64,000 nucleotides of DNA, from positions 68,564-132,563 of the forward strand of contig CAWGMB010000011.1 of the NCBI GenBank assembly GCA_963823515.1, written 5' to 3'. A program made the position numbers and the translations under genes. Below, in pieces: positions 36,095-45,816 of the stretch (position 1 is the first letter of the stretch; the number at the start of each line of letters is the position of its first letter). The notes beneath the pieces were generated by a model. It saw only the letters and a program-made list of their open reading frames with translations, was not told the origin of the DNA and searched no databases. Source of the stretch: Miltoncostaea sp963823515. GTDB taxonomy: Bacteria > Actinomycetota > Thermoleophilia > Miltoncostaeales > Miltoncostaeaceae.

Positions 36095-37372
36095 TCAGGC
36101 GCGCGCCGGTAGCGCTCCGGGTGCGCCCGGATAGCGCGCGTCATCGGGGTAGCGATCGAAGGCGGCCCCGAGCCGGCGCCAATCCGCGAGCCAGCCCGCA
36201 CCGATCTCGCGTCCCTCGTCGCGCAGACGACTCATGTGTCCCGCGCTGCGATCGAGCTTCGACGCGTGGCCGATGCCCCACGCGGTCTCGCGGCGCATCT
36301 TGATGGTGCGCACGGCGACCATCTTGCGCGTGTCCAGCGGCGGATGGACGGCGCCGTGCTGCTCGATCCATCGGTTGACGGTGAGGATGTTGTCGAGTTC
36401 CTGGTTGAGCGAGAGGTTGCCGGCGAGGTCGTTCTCGCGGTCGTGGATGTCATCGAGGCTGATGTCCAACGACGCGGGCGAGAACTCCTGCGGGTTGATC
36501 CGGATCACCCAGATCTCGTCGGGCTTGTCGTCGCGATCGGGGGCGTCCAGCAGGTCCCGCACCGGGGGATTCTGCGAGTAGAGCCCGTCCCAGTAATAGC
36601 CCGTGCGCTTCACCGTGGTACCGGGATCGCAGGTGGGGAACTCCATCCCCTCGATGGCCTCCGCAGGCAGCACCTCGGGGAGGGTGCCCGAGGCCGCGAC
36701 GCCCGCCAGCGAGAGCGCACGCCGCATGCGCCAGCGATTGGCACCACGATTGGTATCCGCGCGTGGGGCCCGGAGACCCATCGCGCGCAGGGTGGTGTCA
36801 GAGTCGAAGATCTCGGTGTTGCCGCTCAGCACCTCGATCGCCCCGGCCAGCATTCGCAGGCGCAACCGGGCGACGGCGGGCCAGTCGACGGCGTCGAAAT
36901 GCGGGCACAGCGACCGCAGGAGCGCGGGAAATGCCAGGTACTCCTCGCGCACACCCGCCAGCGACAGCCCCGCGTGCGACAGCCGGCTCGTGAGGTCGTA
37001 CGGGCTGGAGCTCACGGTGGGCAGGTGCGCCGCCTGCCAGCGCAGCGCCGCGCTCACCCACTGGTTGTGCACCCGCTCGGCCGGAGTCGTCGCGGTGAAG
37101 GTGGTCCACAGGTGGTCGAGCCGCTCGATCGCCGCATCGATCGAGCCGCAGCGCGCATCGGCTCCGTTGGGCGCAAGGCCGTACCAGGTTGCGAGCGCGC
37201 ACAGCGCCCCGGCGGAGGTGCCGCTGATGGCGGCGATCTCGAACGTGTCCCCACCCTCAGGGTCGGCGTCCCAACGCCGTTTGGCCTCCAGGATCTCCGT
37301 GAGCACACCCCAGGTGAACGCGGCGTGGGTGCCGCCGCCCTGGCATGCGATGGCGATGCGCTTCGTGGCCAT
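36095..37372 (-). CDS. Patatin-like phospholipase
   Basis: A 425-residue serine lipase of the patatin family, the only gene inside the tRNA-flanked island. The oxyanion region ACQGGGTHAAF, nucleophile elbow GTSAGAL and the catalytic-dyad DG in WDGLYSQNPP are present. ATG 37372 is preferred over the longer frame to 37480 because the protein then starts MATKRIAIACQGGG. A phospholipase fits membrane attack, defence or lipid turnover; the island context leaves the role open. No signal peptide is visible, so it is probably cytoplasmic. Confidence 0.85.
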   Translation of the reverse strand: MATKRIAIACQGGGTHAAFTWGVLTEILEAKRRWDADPEGGDTFEIAAISGTSAGALCALATWYGLAPNGADARCGSIDAAIERLDHLWTTFTATTPAERVHNQWVSAALRWQAAHLPTVSSSPYDLTSRLSHAGLSLAGVREEYLAFPALLRSLCPHFDAVDWPAVARLRLRMLAGAIEVLSGNTEIFDSDTTLRAMGLRAPRADTNRGANRWRMRRALSLAGVAASGTLPEVLPAEAIEGMEFPTCDPGTTVKRTGYYWDGLYSQNPPVRDLLDAPDRDDKPDEIWVIRINPQEFSPASLDISLDDIHDRENDLAGNLSLNQELDNILTVNRWIEQHGAVHPPLDTRKMVAVRTIKMRRETAWGIGHASKLDRSAGHMSRLRDEGREIGAGWLADWRRLGAAFDRYPDDARYPGAPGALPARA

Positions 37373-37563
37373 GCGCGTCCCTTCGAACGGGTGAGGGTGG
37401 TGGTCGATGAGGTGCGCACACATGGCGCCGCGGCCTCGACGTGGGGGTCGCGGGCGAAGATATCGACCCGGCGCGCTCATTCCAGGGTGCCCCGCGTCGT
37501 CGGCTCAGGGGGTCTCGCTGGGCTCTGACCGAGAAGAAAGCCTGCTCATCGCGGTCGTTACGC

Positions 37564-37610
37564 GACCCTTTCAAGGCGGCGGCACGGGTTCGAATCCCGT
37601 TGGGGGCATC
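37564..37610 (+). repeat. attR-like copy of tRNA-Glu 3' half
   Basis: Exact copy of 35809-35855, covering the anticodon loop to just past the tRNA end. It lacks the 5' half of a tRNA, so it is not a functional gene. The flanks differ from those of the first copy on both sides. Confidence 0.9.
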
Positions 37611-38104
37611 CCACTCGGCGAGGGCGATCTCGGCGGGAGAACCTCATGGACAAGGGGTTCCCGTCGATCGGGCTCCCGGTCCGCAGCAGGTCCCTGGCGC
37701 GGGCCTGGCCGGGGTCTGGTGGGTTCAATCTGGGGTCTGGCGCCGACGACCTGGAGTGCTCTCCCCGCAGGTCGGATCCGGGCGGCGGCCGGAAGGCGAG
37801 GGCGGGTCTGGTCGTGGCCGGTAGGGCCTACGCTGGGATCCGGCATGGCTCCGCGCCGGCGGCCTCGCCCGGTGGTCTCATGGCGAGACGCCCCGACGGC
37901 CGTCGCCCCCGGCCGGACCCAGTGACGAGCGGGCGGCGTCGTCCACGGCCGCCCGCACTGCACGCTCACCCGGCGATCTCAGGAACCGGCGCGTCCCGGG
38001 AGAATCTCACGGGAGGAGCGGCAGCTGCCGATCGGCTGATCCTCGCGGCCGCCGACGAGAGAGACGGGAGCGGTGCACGGCCCGAGGAGGCGTGGTCCCG
38101 CCTC
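37611..38104. other. Gene-free stretch right of the att copy
   Basis: I see no supported gene, terminator or repeat. Frames here are shadows; one reads through the tRNA fragment as GFEPVPPP, a known artefact of translating tRNA 3' ends. Confidence 0.6.
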
Positions 38105-41100
38105 TCAATCCGCCGCGGGCGAGTCCTGGTCCGGCCTGATCCCGAGCTCGTCGAACAGCGCCGCCGCCTGCGCGATCCGCGCCCGCGCCTCCTGCACGTC
38201 GCCGGCGACCTCGAGGGCCTGGCCGTGGGCGTGCAGCGCACGCGCGTGCAGCGGGCGGGCGCCGATCTCCTCGAACAGGCCTGCCGCCGCGTCGAAATCC
38301 TCAAGAGCCTCCGGCAGGAGGGCCTCCTCGCCCGAGAGCGCGATGCCGCGCTGAAGGCGCACCAATCCCTCTCCCATCCTGCTCCCGGAGGCCCTGGCCT
38401 GCGCCAGGGGCCCATCGAATCGGCTCGGCTCCACCTCGCCCACACGCGCTCGGGCCGTCGCGAGCCACACCGCCCCCATCAGCTCGAAGGCGCCTGCCCG
38501 GCAGTAGGCGGCAAGCTCGCTGCTCTTGCCGAGGTGTGCCAGTGCCGCGTCCGGCCGGCCGCGTCGGAGCTCCTGGTCTCCGGCGAAGAAGTTGCCGGCC
38601 AGCGTGCAGAACACGTTCCCCGCGGCCTCGGCCGCCTCCATGCCGCGGCGCGTGTGCTCGAGGGCCTCCTCGAGATCGCCGCGGTCCGACGCGACCTTGC
38701 CCCTGAAGAGTTCCACGTCCGCGATCGCGTTGGGGTCGCCGCTGAGCTCGGCCAGCTCCGAACCTCGGGAGAGCCACGTCGCGGCGTCCTCGAACCTGCC
38801 GAGGGTCGAGAGCACGTCCGCGAGGTAGCCGGCGTTCACCGCAGCCTCGGACGGTCGATCGGCCGCCTCGAGATGGGGCACCGCCTGCAGGAACAGGGCC
38901 TCCGCCGCCGGAAGATCGTCATCGGCCCGTCGCTCCGAGGCCATCAGGGACTTCAGCCGCCCGAGGACGCCGCGGTCGTGAATGCCCTCCTCCAGCGCGA
39001 ACAGGCGCTCCGTCGCCGCGCGCGCCTCGGGACGATGGAGCTCGCCCATCATCTCCCAGGTTTGGAGGCGCTCGAGCTCGAGCCGGCCGAAGAGGTCGGG
39101 GTCGTCGACCTGGCCGGCCGCATCGACGGCGGCATCGAGCAGCGCGATCATCTCCGGCGCGGGGACGAACACGCGTCCCGCCTGCGCCTGGCCGAGCGCA
39201 ACCTCCACCGTGAGCCGGGCGGGCGCGTCCTCCATCGCGCCCAACTGTGCACCGGCCCGGATGAAGAAGTCGCACGCCTCGTGGCGCGCGTGCCGGGCGA
39301 GCGCCTGCCGTCCGGCGGCCATCAGGTGGTGGACGGCGCGGTCCGGCATCCGCGCCTCGGTGTAGTGGCGGGCGAGGACCGCCGCGTGCTCATCCAACCG
39401 CCCCTGGTTGTGCGCCTCGATCGCCTGGGCGACGTAGCGATGCAGTTGCTGACGCTCCCTGCGGAGGATCGAGCCGTAGATCACCTCGTGGATGAGCGCG
39501 TGGCGGAAGACGAACTCGAGCTGCGGCTGGATCGCGGCCATCCGGAGGAAGCCGTTGGTCTCGAGTTCCGCCACGTGGGCGCCGACCCGGATGGGGCCGT
39601 CGGCAGCACGCATCCGGGGGACGATGTCGTCGAGGAGCCGCGCCTCGAAACGTCGCCCGACGACGCTCGCGACCCGTGCGGTCCTCTGCGCGGGAGTGGA
39701 CAGCATGTCCACCCTGGCCGCGAGCAGTCCGTGGAGGGTGGCCGGAACGTCGAGCTCCGCGATCCCCTGCTGGGCGACCCACCGGTCCTCGACGCGCTCG
39801 ATCAGCTCTCGCTCGATCATCATCCGCACGATCTCCTCGAGGAAGAACGGGTTCCCCTCGGCCCGGTCCAGCACGGCGTCGCGCACGCTCTCGGGAAGCG
39901 ACTCGATCTCGAGCAGGTTGGCCACCAGCCGCCGGCTCTCGCCGCCCTCCAGCGGCCCGAGCTGCAGCTCGACCAGCGCCTCGCCGCGGCCGCGCCGCAC
40001 CCCCTCCAGGATGCCCCAGCCGTGCGAGCCCCGGTCGGGCCGACTCAGCACGATCACCAGGACCGGCGCCTGCTGTAGATCGCGGAGCGCCTCGACAAGG
40101 AGCTCTGCGGACGACGCATCCGACCAATGGATGTCCTCGCACGCCAGCACCAGGGGCCTGTGACGCTCCGCGAGGGAGGAGATCAGGTCCACGAGCGCCG
40201 CGACATAGGACTCGTGCAGCACCTCGGCCTTGTCGTCCTGGTGCCCCACCACGACCCCGAGCAGCTGGAGCAGACGATCGAGGCTCGGGCCGGCGGCGCC
40301 GAGCACCGGCTCGACCGTCCGCCTGAAAGCCGATCCGACCGTCTCGAGGTCATCGGAATCGCTGGCGCCGGCGATCGCGCGCAGCAGCGAGGCGATCAGG
40401 TGATACGGCCGCTCCTCGTCGTAGGAGGCGCTGCGACCGAGAGCCAGTCGAGCCCCGTCCATCGCCGCGATCCGAGTACGAAGCTCCGACAGGAGCCTGC
40501 TCTTGCCGACGCCGGGCTCTCCGACGATGGCCGCGACGCTGCCGCGGCCCGCGTTGGCCGCCTCGACGAGCGACACCAGGGAGGCGAGCTCCTGGTCGCG
40601 GCCGACCATCGGGCTGGCGAGGCCCGGAATGCCACGCATGCGGCTGTCGACCCCGTGAACGCCGGTCACCCGGTAGACCGACATCGGCCGCGCCTTGCCC
40701 TTGAGGTCGGTCGGTCCCAGTGCCTCGACATCGACGTCGTTGGAGATGAGGCGGTATGTGGCCTCAGAAATCACCAGACTCCCCGGCTCCGCCAGGCCCT
40801 GCATTCGGGCCGCGACGTTCGCGGTGTCGCCGAGCGCCGTGTAGACGTTGAGGTCGCCCGCGCTGAGACCGCCGGTCACGACCAGGCCGGTGTTGATGCC
40901 CGCGCGCACCCGCACCTCGACGTCCATCTCCCGCTTGACCCGGCGGCTCAGCTCCTCGACGGCGTCGAGGACCTCCGACGCCGCCCGGACCGCCCTGTAA
41001 GGGTCGTCCTCGTGCGCCGTCGGTGCGCCGAACAGCGCGAGGATCGAGTCGCCCGCGAACTGCACGATGTTGCCACCGAAGCGCTCGACGCACGGTGAGA

Positions 41101-41236
41101 TGACCGCGAGCGCGCGAGTGACGACCTCGGTCCAGTCCTCGGGGTCCATCGCCTCGGCGAGGCTCGTCGACCCGACGACGTCGACGAAGAGCACCGTCAC
41201 CACGCGACGCTCGGCCGGGCTCCGCTCGCTGCTCAT
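38105..41236 (-). CDS. Class III nucleotide cyclase-AAA ATPase-TPR regulator
   Basis: A 1043-residue multidomain protein. Residues about 10-190 form a class III cyclase domain with metal Asp D19 (FVDVVGST) and D63 (FAGDSILALFG), and GDTANVAARMQ. The usual adenine-contacting Lys is a Gln (Q59) in this protein, which casts some doubt on plain adenylate cyclase activity. An AAA_16-type ATPase follows, with Walker A GEPGVGKSR (239-247) and ACEDIHWSD. TPR-like helical repeats fill about 600-1030. No LuxR helix-turn-helix is at the C-terminus. ATG 41236 has AAGGAG upstream; TTG 41269 is an alternative. Confidence 0.88.
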   Translation of the reverse strand: MSSERSPAERRVVTVLFVDVVGSTSLAEAMDPEDWTEVVTRALAVISPCVERFGGNIVQFAGDSILALFGAPTAHEDDPYRAVRAASEVLDAVEELSRRVKREMDVEVRVRAGINTGLVVTGGLSAGDLNVYTALGDTANVAARMQGLAEPGSLVISEATYRLISNDVDVEALGPTDLKGKARPMSVYRVTGVHGVDSRMRGIPGLASPMVGRDQELASLVSLVEAANAGRGSVAAIVGEPGVGKSRLLSELRTRIAAMDGARLALGRSASYDEERPYHLIASLLRAIAGASDSDDLETVGSAFRRTVEPVLGAAGPSLDRLLQLLGVVVGHQDDKAEVLHESYVAALVDLISSLAERHRPLVLACEDIHWSDASSAELLVEALRDLQQAPVLVIVLSRPDRGSHGWGILEGVRRGRGEALVELQLGPLEGGESRRLVANLLEIESLPESVRDAVLDRAEGNPFFLEEIVRMMIERELIERVEDRWVAQQGIAELDVPATLHGLLAARVDMLSTPAQRTARVASVVGRRFEARLLDDIVPRMRAADGPIRVGAHVAELETNGFLRMAAIQPQLEFVFRHALIHEVIYGSILRRERQQLHRYVAQAIEAHNQGRLDEHAAVLARHYTEARMPDRAVHHLMAAGRQALARHARHEACDFFIRAGAQLGAMEDAPARLTVEVALGQAQAGRVFVPAPEMIALLDAAVDAAGQVDDPDLFGRLELERLQTWEMMGELHRPEARAATERLFALEEGIHDRGVLGRLKSLMASERRADDDLPAAEALFLQAVPHLEAADRPSEAAVNAGYLADVLSTLGRFEDAATWLSRGSELAELSGDPNAIADVELFRGKVASDRGDLEEALEHTRRGMEAAEAAGNVFCTLAGNFFAGDQELRRGRPDAALAHLGKSSELAAYCRAGAFELMGAVWLATARARVGEVEPSRFDGPLAQARASGSRMGEGLVRLQRGIALSGEEALLPEALEDFDAAAGLFEEIGARPLHARALHAHGQALEVAGDVQEARARIAQAAALFDELGIRPDQDSPAAD

Positions 41237-41424
41237 CCGCGCTGACGCTCCTTCCGGGCCAGGATGCAAACCTACCTCAGCCGCACGATCTGCCCTCGAT
41301 CAGAGGGATCCGCCTGCGCCCGGTGCGGGCCGTGACACGATCCCATGAGGCGAGGTGTCGTCAGCCGGCAACGGTGATCGCGCCTGGCAGCGCCCGGCGA
41401 GCGCGTTGGTGGGGGTGGGTGGCC

Positions 41425-42630
41425 GTGTCGGCTGAAGCCGATGTCGTCGTGATCGGCGTCGGGACGTGTGGCGAGGATCTGTCGCTCCAGCTCCTGGACG
41501 CCGGGCTGGAGGTGGTGGGCATCGAGGCGGCCCTCGTGGGCGGGGAGTGCCCGTACTGGGCCTGCCTCCCGTCGAAGCGGATGATCCGGGCGGCCAACCT
41601 CGTCGCCGAGGTCGCCCGCGCACGCGGCGTGGCGGGTCCGGTCGAGGCCGCTCCGGATTGGGGGATCCTCGCTCAGCAGGTCCGCGCCGAGGTGACCGGC
41701 GATCGCGACGACGCGATGGGCGTCGAGCGCTTCGGGGACCGGGGCGGAACGCTGATCAGGGGGCGCGGCCGGCTCATCGGGCCCCGTGCCGTGGCCGTCG
41801 ATGGCGCCGTCTTCACCGCCCGACGCGGGATCGTGATCGCGACGGGCTCCCAGCCGTCCATCCCGCCGATGCCCGGGCTCGACGAGGTCCCGTTCTGGAC
41901 CACCCACGACCTCATCGCCACAGACGTGCTGCCCGAGTCGGTCGCCGTCCTGGGTGGGGGCGCGGTCGGGTGCGAGCTCGGTCAGCTGATGGCGAGGTTC
42001 GGGGCACGGGTGTCGATCATCGAAGCCGGCCCACGGCTCCTTCCGGGTGGCGAGCCCGAGGCCGCCGCCGTCCTCGAGGATGCGCTCCTCGCGGACGGCG
42101 TCGCCGTGCGCACCGGGGTCTCGGCGACCGCGGTGGCGGCGCGCGGCGATGCGACGGTGGTCGGCCTGGACGACGGCACGAACGTCGTCGCGGACCGCCT
42201 GCTCGTCGCCACGGGGCGGTCGGTCGCCCCTGGCGGTCTCGGCCTGGAGAGCGCCGGCCTCGACGCCGACGCCCGCTTCATCGAGGTCGATGACCACATG
42301 CGCGCGGCGGACGGCATCTGGGCCATGGGCGACGTGACGGGAAAGGCGATGTTCACGCACGTGGCCCTGCGCCAAGCCGCGACGGTCGTGGCCGACATCC
42401 TGGGTCGGACGGTCACCCCGTCTCCTCGGGGGAGGGGGCGGGGCGACGGTATCCCGGCGCGACCAGCTCCTGGTACTCGGGGTGGTGGTCGATGTAATCG
42501 GCGACCAGGGGGCAGATGGGCAGGATCGCCAGCCCCGCGGCGCGGGCCGCGTCGAGCGCGGTCACCGCGAGCCGCGTCCCGATGCCCCGCCCGGCGAATC
42601 GGTCGTCCACCTCGGTGTGGACGAGGCTGA
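41425..42630 (+). CDS. Pyridine nucleotide-disulfide oxidoreductase, C-terminus replaced
   Basis: The first 330 residues are a good flavoprotein disulfide oxidoreductase: FAD loop GVGTCGEDLSL, redox motif GGECPYWACLPSK (C-x4-C), NAD motif GGGAVGCELGQL and second FAD contact MGDVTGKAMFTHVALRQ. After VVADILGR (about 42410) the expected dimerization domain is missing, and the frame instead runs 217 bp antisense into the GNAT gene as an arginine/proline-rich tail. The family normally needs the C-terminal domain for dimerization and the His-Glu pair, so the protein is probably inactive. Start GTG 41425 or 41419. Confidence 0.75.
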   Translation: MSAEADVVVIGVGTCGEDLSLQLLDAGLEVVGIEAALVGGECPYWACLPSKRMIRAANLVAEVARARGVAGPVEAAPDWGILAQQVRAEVTGDRDDAMGVERFGDRGGTLIRGRGRLIGPRAVAVDGAVFTARRGIVIATGSQPSIPPMPGLDEVPFWTTHDLIATDVLPESVAVLGGGAVGCELGQLMARFGARVSIIEAGPRLLPGGEPEAAAVLEDALLADGVAVRTGVSATAVAARGDATVVGLDDGTNVVADRLLVATGRSVAPGGLGLESAGLDADARFIEVDDHMRAADGIWAMGDVTGKAMFTHVALRQAATVVADILGRTVTPSPRGRGRGDGIPARPAPGTRGGGRCNRRPGGRWAGSPAPRRGPRRARSPRAASRCPARRIGRPPRCGRG

Positions 42631-42739
42631 TCCTCCCCCGGCCCCGACGGTAGGTCAGCATCCCCGCGCGCTCGCCGCCGACCCACGCCTCATAGCGCGA
42701 CTCGGCCTCGTTGTCGGTCACCTCGACGTCGGCGGCCAT
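42413..42739 (-). CDS. Small GNAT acetyltransferase (Acetyltransf_CG type)
   Basis: A 108-residue single-domain N-acetyltransferase. The acetyl-CoA loop DDRFAGRGIGTRL and VADYIDHHPEYQELV are diagnostic of the small YidJ-like GNAT group. ATG 42739 (MAADVEVTDN) is chosen; the longer frame is arginine-rich and unlike the family. It is convergent with, and overlaps, the truncated oxidoreductase. Confidence 0.85.
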   Translation of the reverse strand: MAADVEVTDNEAESRYEAWVGGERAGMLTYRRGRGRISLVHTEVDDRFAGRGIGTRLAVTALDAARAAGLAILPICPLVADYIDHHPEYQELVAPGYRRPAPSPEETG

Positions 42740-43328
42740 CGTCACCGCCGCACCGATCGGACCCGGACGACAGCGGCCCGGCGCCACGCCGACCCCCGCA
42801 TCACCGGGGCGCGCCCCGCACGACGTTCGGAGGCCGGTGCCCCGACCGCGGCCCCGTGCCGCCCCACCCATGCCCGGTCAACGGTTCGGGCGTCCCACGG
42901 CTCGACCGCGGACGGGCTCACGTGCCGCCGGCCTCGTGCATGGGGCCGCGAGCCCCTTGCCGCGCTGCGCGCCATCGCCCCCCGAACCGCACGACTCGCC
43001 CATGTGACATCAGACGATCCCATAGCGAGGCCGACCCTATTGCAGGGCCCGGGGAACCGCCACACCGATGGCCGGCGTGGCATCCCGGTTCGCCAGGGCT
43101 GCATCAGCTCCAGATCGACGCGGCACTCGGTGACGCGACGGTCCGCGCGACTGCCTGAGCACCCGCCCTGGGACGGGACCCGAGCCCCGCCCGACGGCGG
43201 CCGGCATCCTCACGACCGGGACCCCAGTCAACGGCTGCCCCGCGGGCGCTCGGTGCCAGATCGCCGAACGGTGACCACCCCGGCGACCGGGGCCGGCGGC
43301 AACGGTCGCGGGGTAGTCTCGGTCGCCG
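42740..43328. other. Gene-free 589-bp stretch
   Basis: No supported gene. Frames are arginine/proline-rich shadows. I see no clear promoter or terminator. The region upstream of 43329 should hold the promoter of the potassium efflux pair. Confidence 0.5.
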
Positions 43329-43949
43329 ATGCCGCAGGTTCTCATCGCGTTCGCCCACCCCGCTCTTCGCCGGTCGCGCGTGAACCGGGCGCTGGCCGAT
43401 GCGGTGCGCGGCCTTCCGGGCGTGACCTTCCGCGACCTCTACGAGGTCTACCCGGAGCTCGACATCCGGGTAGCCGAGGAGCAGGAGCTGCTGCTGGAGC
43501 ACGACGTGCTGGTGATGCAGCACCCGCTCTACTGGTACTCGTCCCCGGCGATCGTGAAGGAGTGGCTCGACCTTGTGCTCGAGCACGGGTGGGCCTACGG
43601 CCACGACGGCACCCACCTGCGCGGCAAGACCTGGCTCACCGCGATCACCAGCGGCGGCACCGCCGACGCCTACTCGCCCGAGGGCATGCACGGGGTGCGG
43701 CTCCGCGACCTCCTCCTGCCGTTCGAGCGCACCGCTGCCCTGTGCGGAATGCGGTATCTGCCGCCGTTCGCCGTTCACGGCTCGCTGCGCCTCGACGACG
43801 CCGAGATCGTGGCCGCGGCCGACGACTACCGCCGCGTGGTCGAAGCCCTTCGCGACGGCGTCATCGACCATGACGCCGTGGCCGACGCGCCCCGGCTCAA
43901 CGAGCCGGCGCTGATGGCCGGCCTGGGCGTGGGGATGCACGATGGCTGA
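43329..43949 (+). CDS. KefF/KefG-like flavodoxin-fold oxidoreductase
   Basis: A 206-residue NAD(P)H-quinone oxidoreductase-like protein. The start VLIAFAHPALRRSRVNRAL, the strand VLVMQHPLYWYSSPAIVKEWLD and GKTWLTAITSGGT match the KefF/MdaB group, which activates Kef potassium efflux systems. It overlaps the KefC-like gene by 8 bp, supporting a direct complex. FMN as cofactor is family knowledge. Confidence 0.88.
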   Translation: MPQVLIAFAHPALRRSRVNRALADAVRGLPGVTFRDLYEVYPELDIRVAEEQELLLEHDVLVMQHPLYWYSSPAIVKEWLDLVLEHGWAYGHDGTHLRGKTWLTAITSGGTADAYSPEGMHGVRLRDLLLPFERTAALCGMRYLPPFAVHGSLRLDDAEIVAAADDYRRVVEALRDGVIDHDAVADAPRLNEPALMAGLGVGMHDG

Positions 43950-45816
43950 CGGGGTGTTCGCCGAGGCGTTCGTCTACCTGCTCGCCGCGGTAGTCGCCGT
44001 GCCCCTGGCCAAGCGCCTGGGCCTGGGCTCGGTGCTCGGCTACCTCATCGCGGGAGTCGTGATCGGGCCCTTCGCGCTCGGATTCGTCGGCGCCGAAGGT
44101 GAGGATGTCCTGCACTTCGCCGAGTTCGGCGTCGTGATGATGCTCTTCATCATCGGCCTCGAGTTGGAGCCGTCGCGCCTGTGGCGCCTGCGCGTGCCAA
44201 TCCTCGGGCTCGGCGGCCTGCAGGTCGCGCTCACCGCCGCGGTGGTGGCGGTCGCGTCGCTGGCGTTCGGGCAGGACCTGCGGCCGGCGATAGCGATCGG
44301 CCTCATCCTGGCGCTTTCGTCCACGGCCATCGTGCTCCAGACCTTTCAGGAGAAGGGCCTGATGGGCACGGAGGCCGGGCAGAGCGGTTTCTCGGTGCTG
44401 CTCTTTCAGGACATCGCCGTCATCCCGATGCTCGCGCTCCTGCCCCTGCTGGCGACGTCGGACGCCACGGGCGGCGGCGACAAGGGCCTCATCGCCGAGC
44501 TGCCCGGCTGGGTACAGGCGCTCGCGGTGCTGGCCGCTGTGGCCGCGATAGTCGTGGCGGGCCGGTTCCTGCTGCGCCCGGTGTTCCGGTTCATCGCCGG
44601 CGCGGGCATCCGGGAGGTGTTCACCGCGGCGGCGCTTCTGATCGTCATCGGCATCGCGCTACTGATGGACACGGTCGGACTCTCACCCGCGCTCGGCACG
44701 TTCCTCGCGGGCGTCGTGCTGGCCGACAGCGAGTACCGGCACGAACTCGAGGGCGACATCGAGCCCTTCAAGGGCCTGCTGCTCGGCCTCTTCTTCATCG
44801 CCGTGGGCGCGAGCATCGACTTCGACGTGCTCGCCGGCGATCCGCTCGCGATCGCCGGGATCGTCGTGGGACTGGTGGCGGTGAAGGCGGCGGTGCTCTT
44901 TCTCCTGGGCATCCGCTTCGGCATGGGGTTCGACCAGCGGACGGTCTTCGCGCTGGCGCTCGCGCAGGGGGGTGAGTTCGCCTTCGTCCTGTTCGGTGTC
45001 GCGGAGCAACAGGGCGTCCTGGCCGAGTCAACGGTATCGACCCTCATCGGTGCCGTCGCCGTCTCGATGGCCGTGACGCCCCTCCTCCTCCTGTTGGGCG
45101 AATGGGTAATCCTGCCGCGCGTCGGAACGCGGCAGGCGGAGCGCCGGCGCGACGACGAGATCGACGAGCGCCACCCGGTGCTGATCGCGGGCTTCGGCAG
45201 CTTCGGCAGCACGGTGGGGCGTTTCCTGCGCGCGAACGGCGTCCCCACGACCGTGCTCGACGCCGACCCGGGACACGTGGAGCTGCTGCGCCGGCTCGGG
45301 ATCAAGGTCTTCTACGGCGACGCCTCCCGCCTCGACCTGCTGCGGACGGCCGGCGCGGAGGAGGCCCGGCTCTTGATCATCGCCCTCGGCCCGGGTGAGG
45401 AGTCACGGGAGCTGGTGCGCAACGTGCGCCGGCACTTCCCCGACCTGCGGATCATGGTGCGCGCCCATGACCGCACGGGCGCATACGAGGCGATCAACGA
45501 CGGCATCGATGACGTCTATCGCGAGAGCCTCGACACCGCACTGCGGATGGGCGCGGACGCCATGGCGGCCCTCGGCGTCTCCCGCCACCAGGCCACCCGT
45601 GCGGCCCGGTCGTTCCGCTTCCACGACGAGCGAAGCCTGCGCGACCTCGCTGCGGTCGCCGGCGACCGCAAGCGACACCTCAGCGAGGCGCGCGAGCGGA
45701 TCCGATCCACCGAGGAGGCGATGCGCGCCGACACCGACGGGGTGCTCGCCGAGGTCGACGCCGGCTGGGACAACACCTCCCTTCGGAGCGAGGTTACCGG
45801 CCGGTCCGGGGCCTGA
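43942..45816 (+). CDS. KefC/KefB-like potassium/proton antiporter with RCK domain
   Basis: A 624-residue membrane protein. About 12 transmembrane segments (1-395) form the CPA2 Na/K-H exchanger domain with GVVIGPFALGFV, SSTAIVLQTF and FLAGVVLADSEYRHELEGDI. The cytoplasmic RCK part starts at HPVLIAGFGSFGSTVGRFL (Rossmann GxGxxG) and continues with the acidic ADPGHVELLRRLG strand. Electrophile or glutathione-linked efflux is the known role; actinobacteria lack glutathione, so the ligand may be another thiol or NADH. It is paired with KefF by an 8-bp overlap. Confidence 0.9.
   Translation: MADGVFAEAFVYLLAAVVAVPLAKRLGLGSVLGYLIAGVVIGPFALGFVGAEGEDVLHFAEFGVVMMLFIIGLELEPSRLWRLRVPILGLGGLQVALTAAVVAVASLAFGQDLRPAIAIGLILALSSTAIVLQTFQEKGLMGTEAGQSGFSVLLFQDIAVIPMLALLPLLATSDATGGGDKGLIAELPGWVQALAVLAAVAAIVVAGRFLLRPVFRFIAGAGIREVFTAAALLIVIGIALLMDTVGLSPALGTFLAGVVLADSEYRHELEGDIEPFKGLLLGLFFIAVGASIDFDVLAGDPLAIAGIVVGLVAVKAAVLFLLGIRFGMGFDQRTVFALALAQGGEFAFVLFGVAEQQGVLAESTVSTLIGAVAVSMAVTPLLLLLGEWVILPRVGTRQAERRRDDEIDERHPVLIAGFGSFGSTVGRFLRANGVPTTVLDADPGHVELLRRLGIKVFYGDASRLDLLRTAGAEEARLLIIALGPGEESRELVRNVRRHFPDLRIMVRAHDRTGAYEAINDGIDDVYRESLDTALRMGADAMAALGVSRHQATRAARSFRFHDERSLRDLAAVAGDRKRHLSEARERIRSTEEAMRADTDGVLAEVDAGWDNTSLRSEVTGRSGA

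Larger units (their letters stand above)
35809..37610. mobile_element. Small integrated element in tRNA-Glu (attL/attR flanked)
   Basis: A 47-bp exact direct repeat (35809-35855 and 37564-37610) starts at the anticodon stem-loop and runs past the tRNA 3' end. This is the classic arrangement left by a tyrosine-recombinase element inserting in a tRNA gene and restoring its 3' half. The 1.7 kb between holds a patatin-like gene and no integrase, so it is a remnant, a satellite relying on an integrase elsewhere, or a cassette. The intact tRNA is the left copy. Confidence 0.7.

Noticed and set aside
37571..37969. Minus-strand frame ending in GFEPVPPP
   Set aside because: Artefact of translating a tRNA 3' end, seen widely in annotation.
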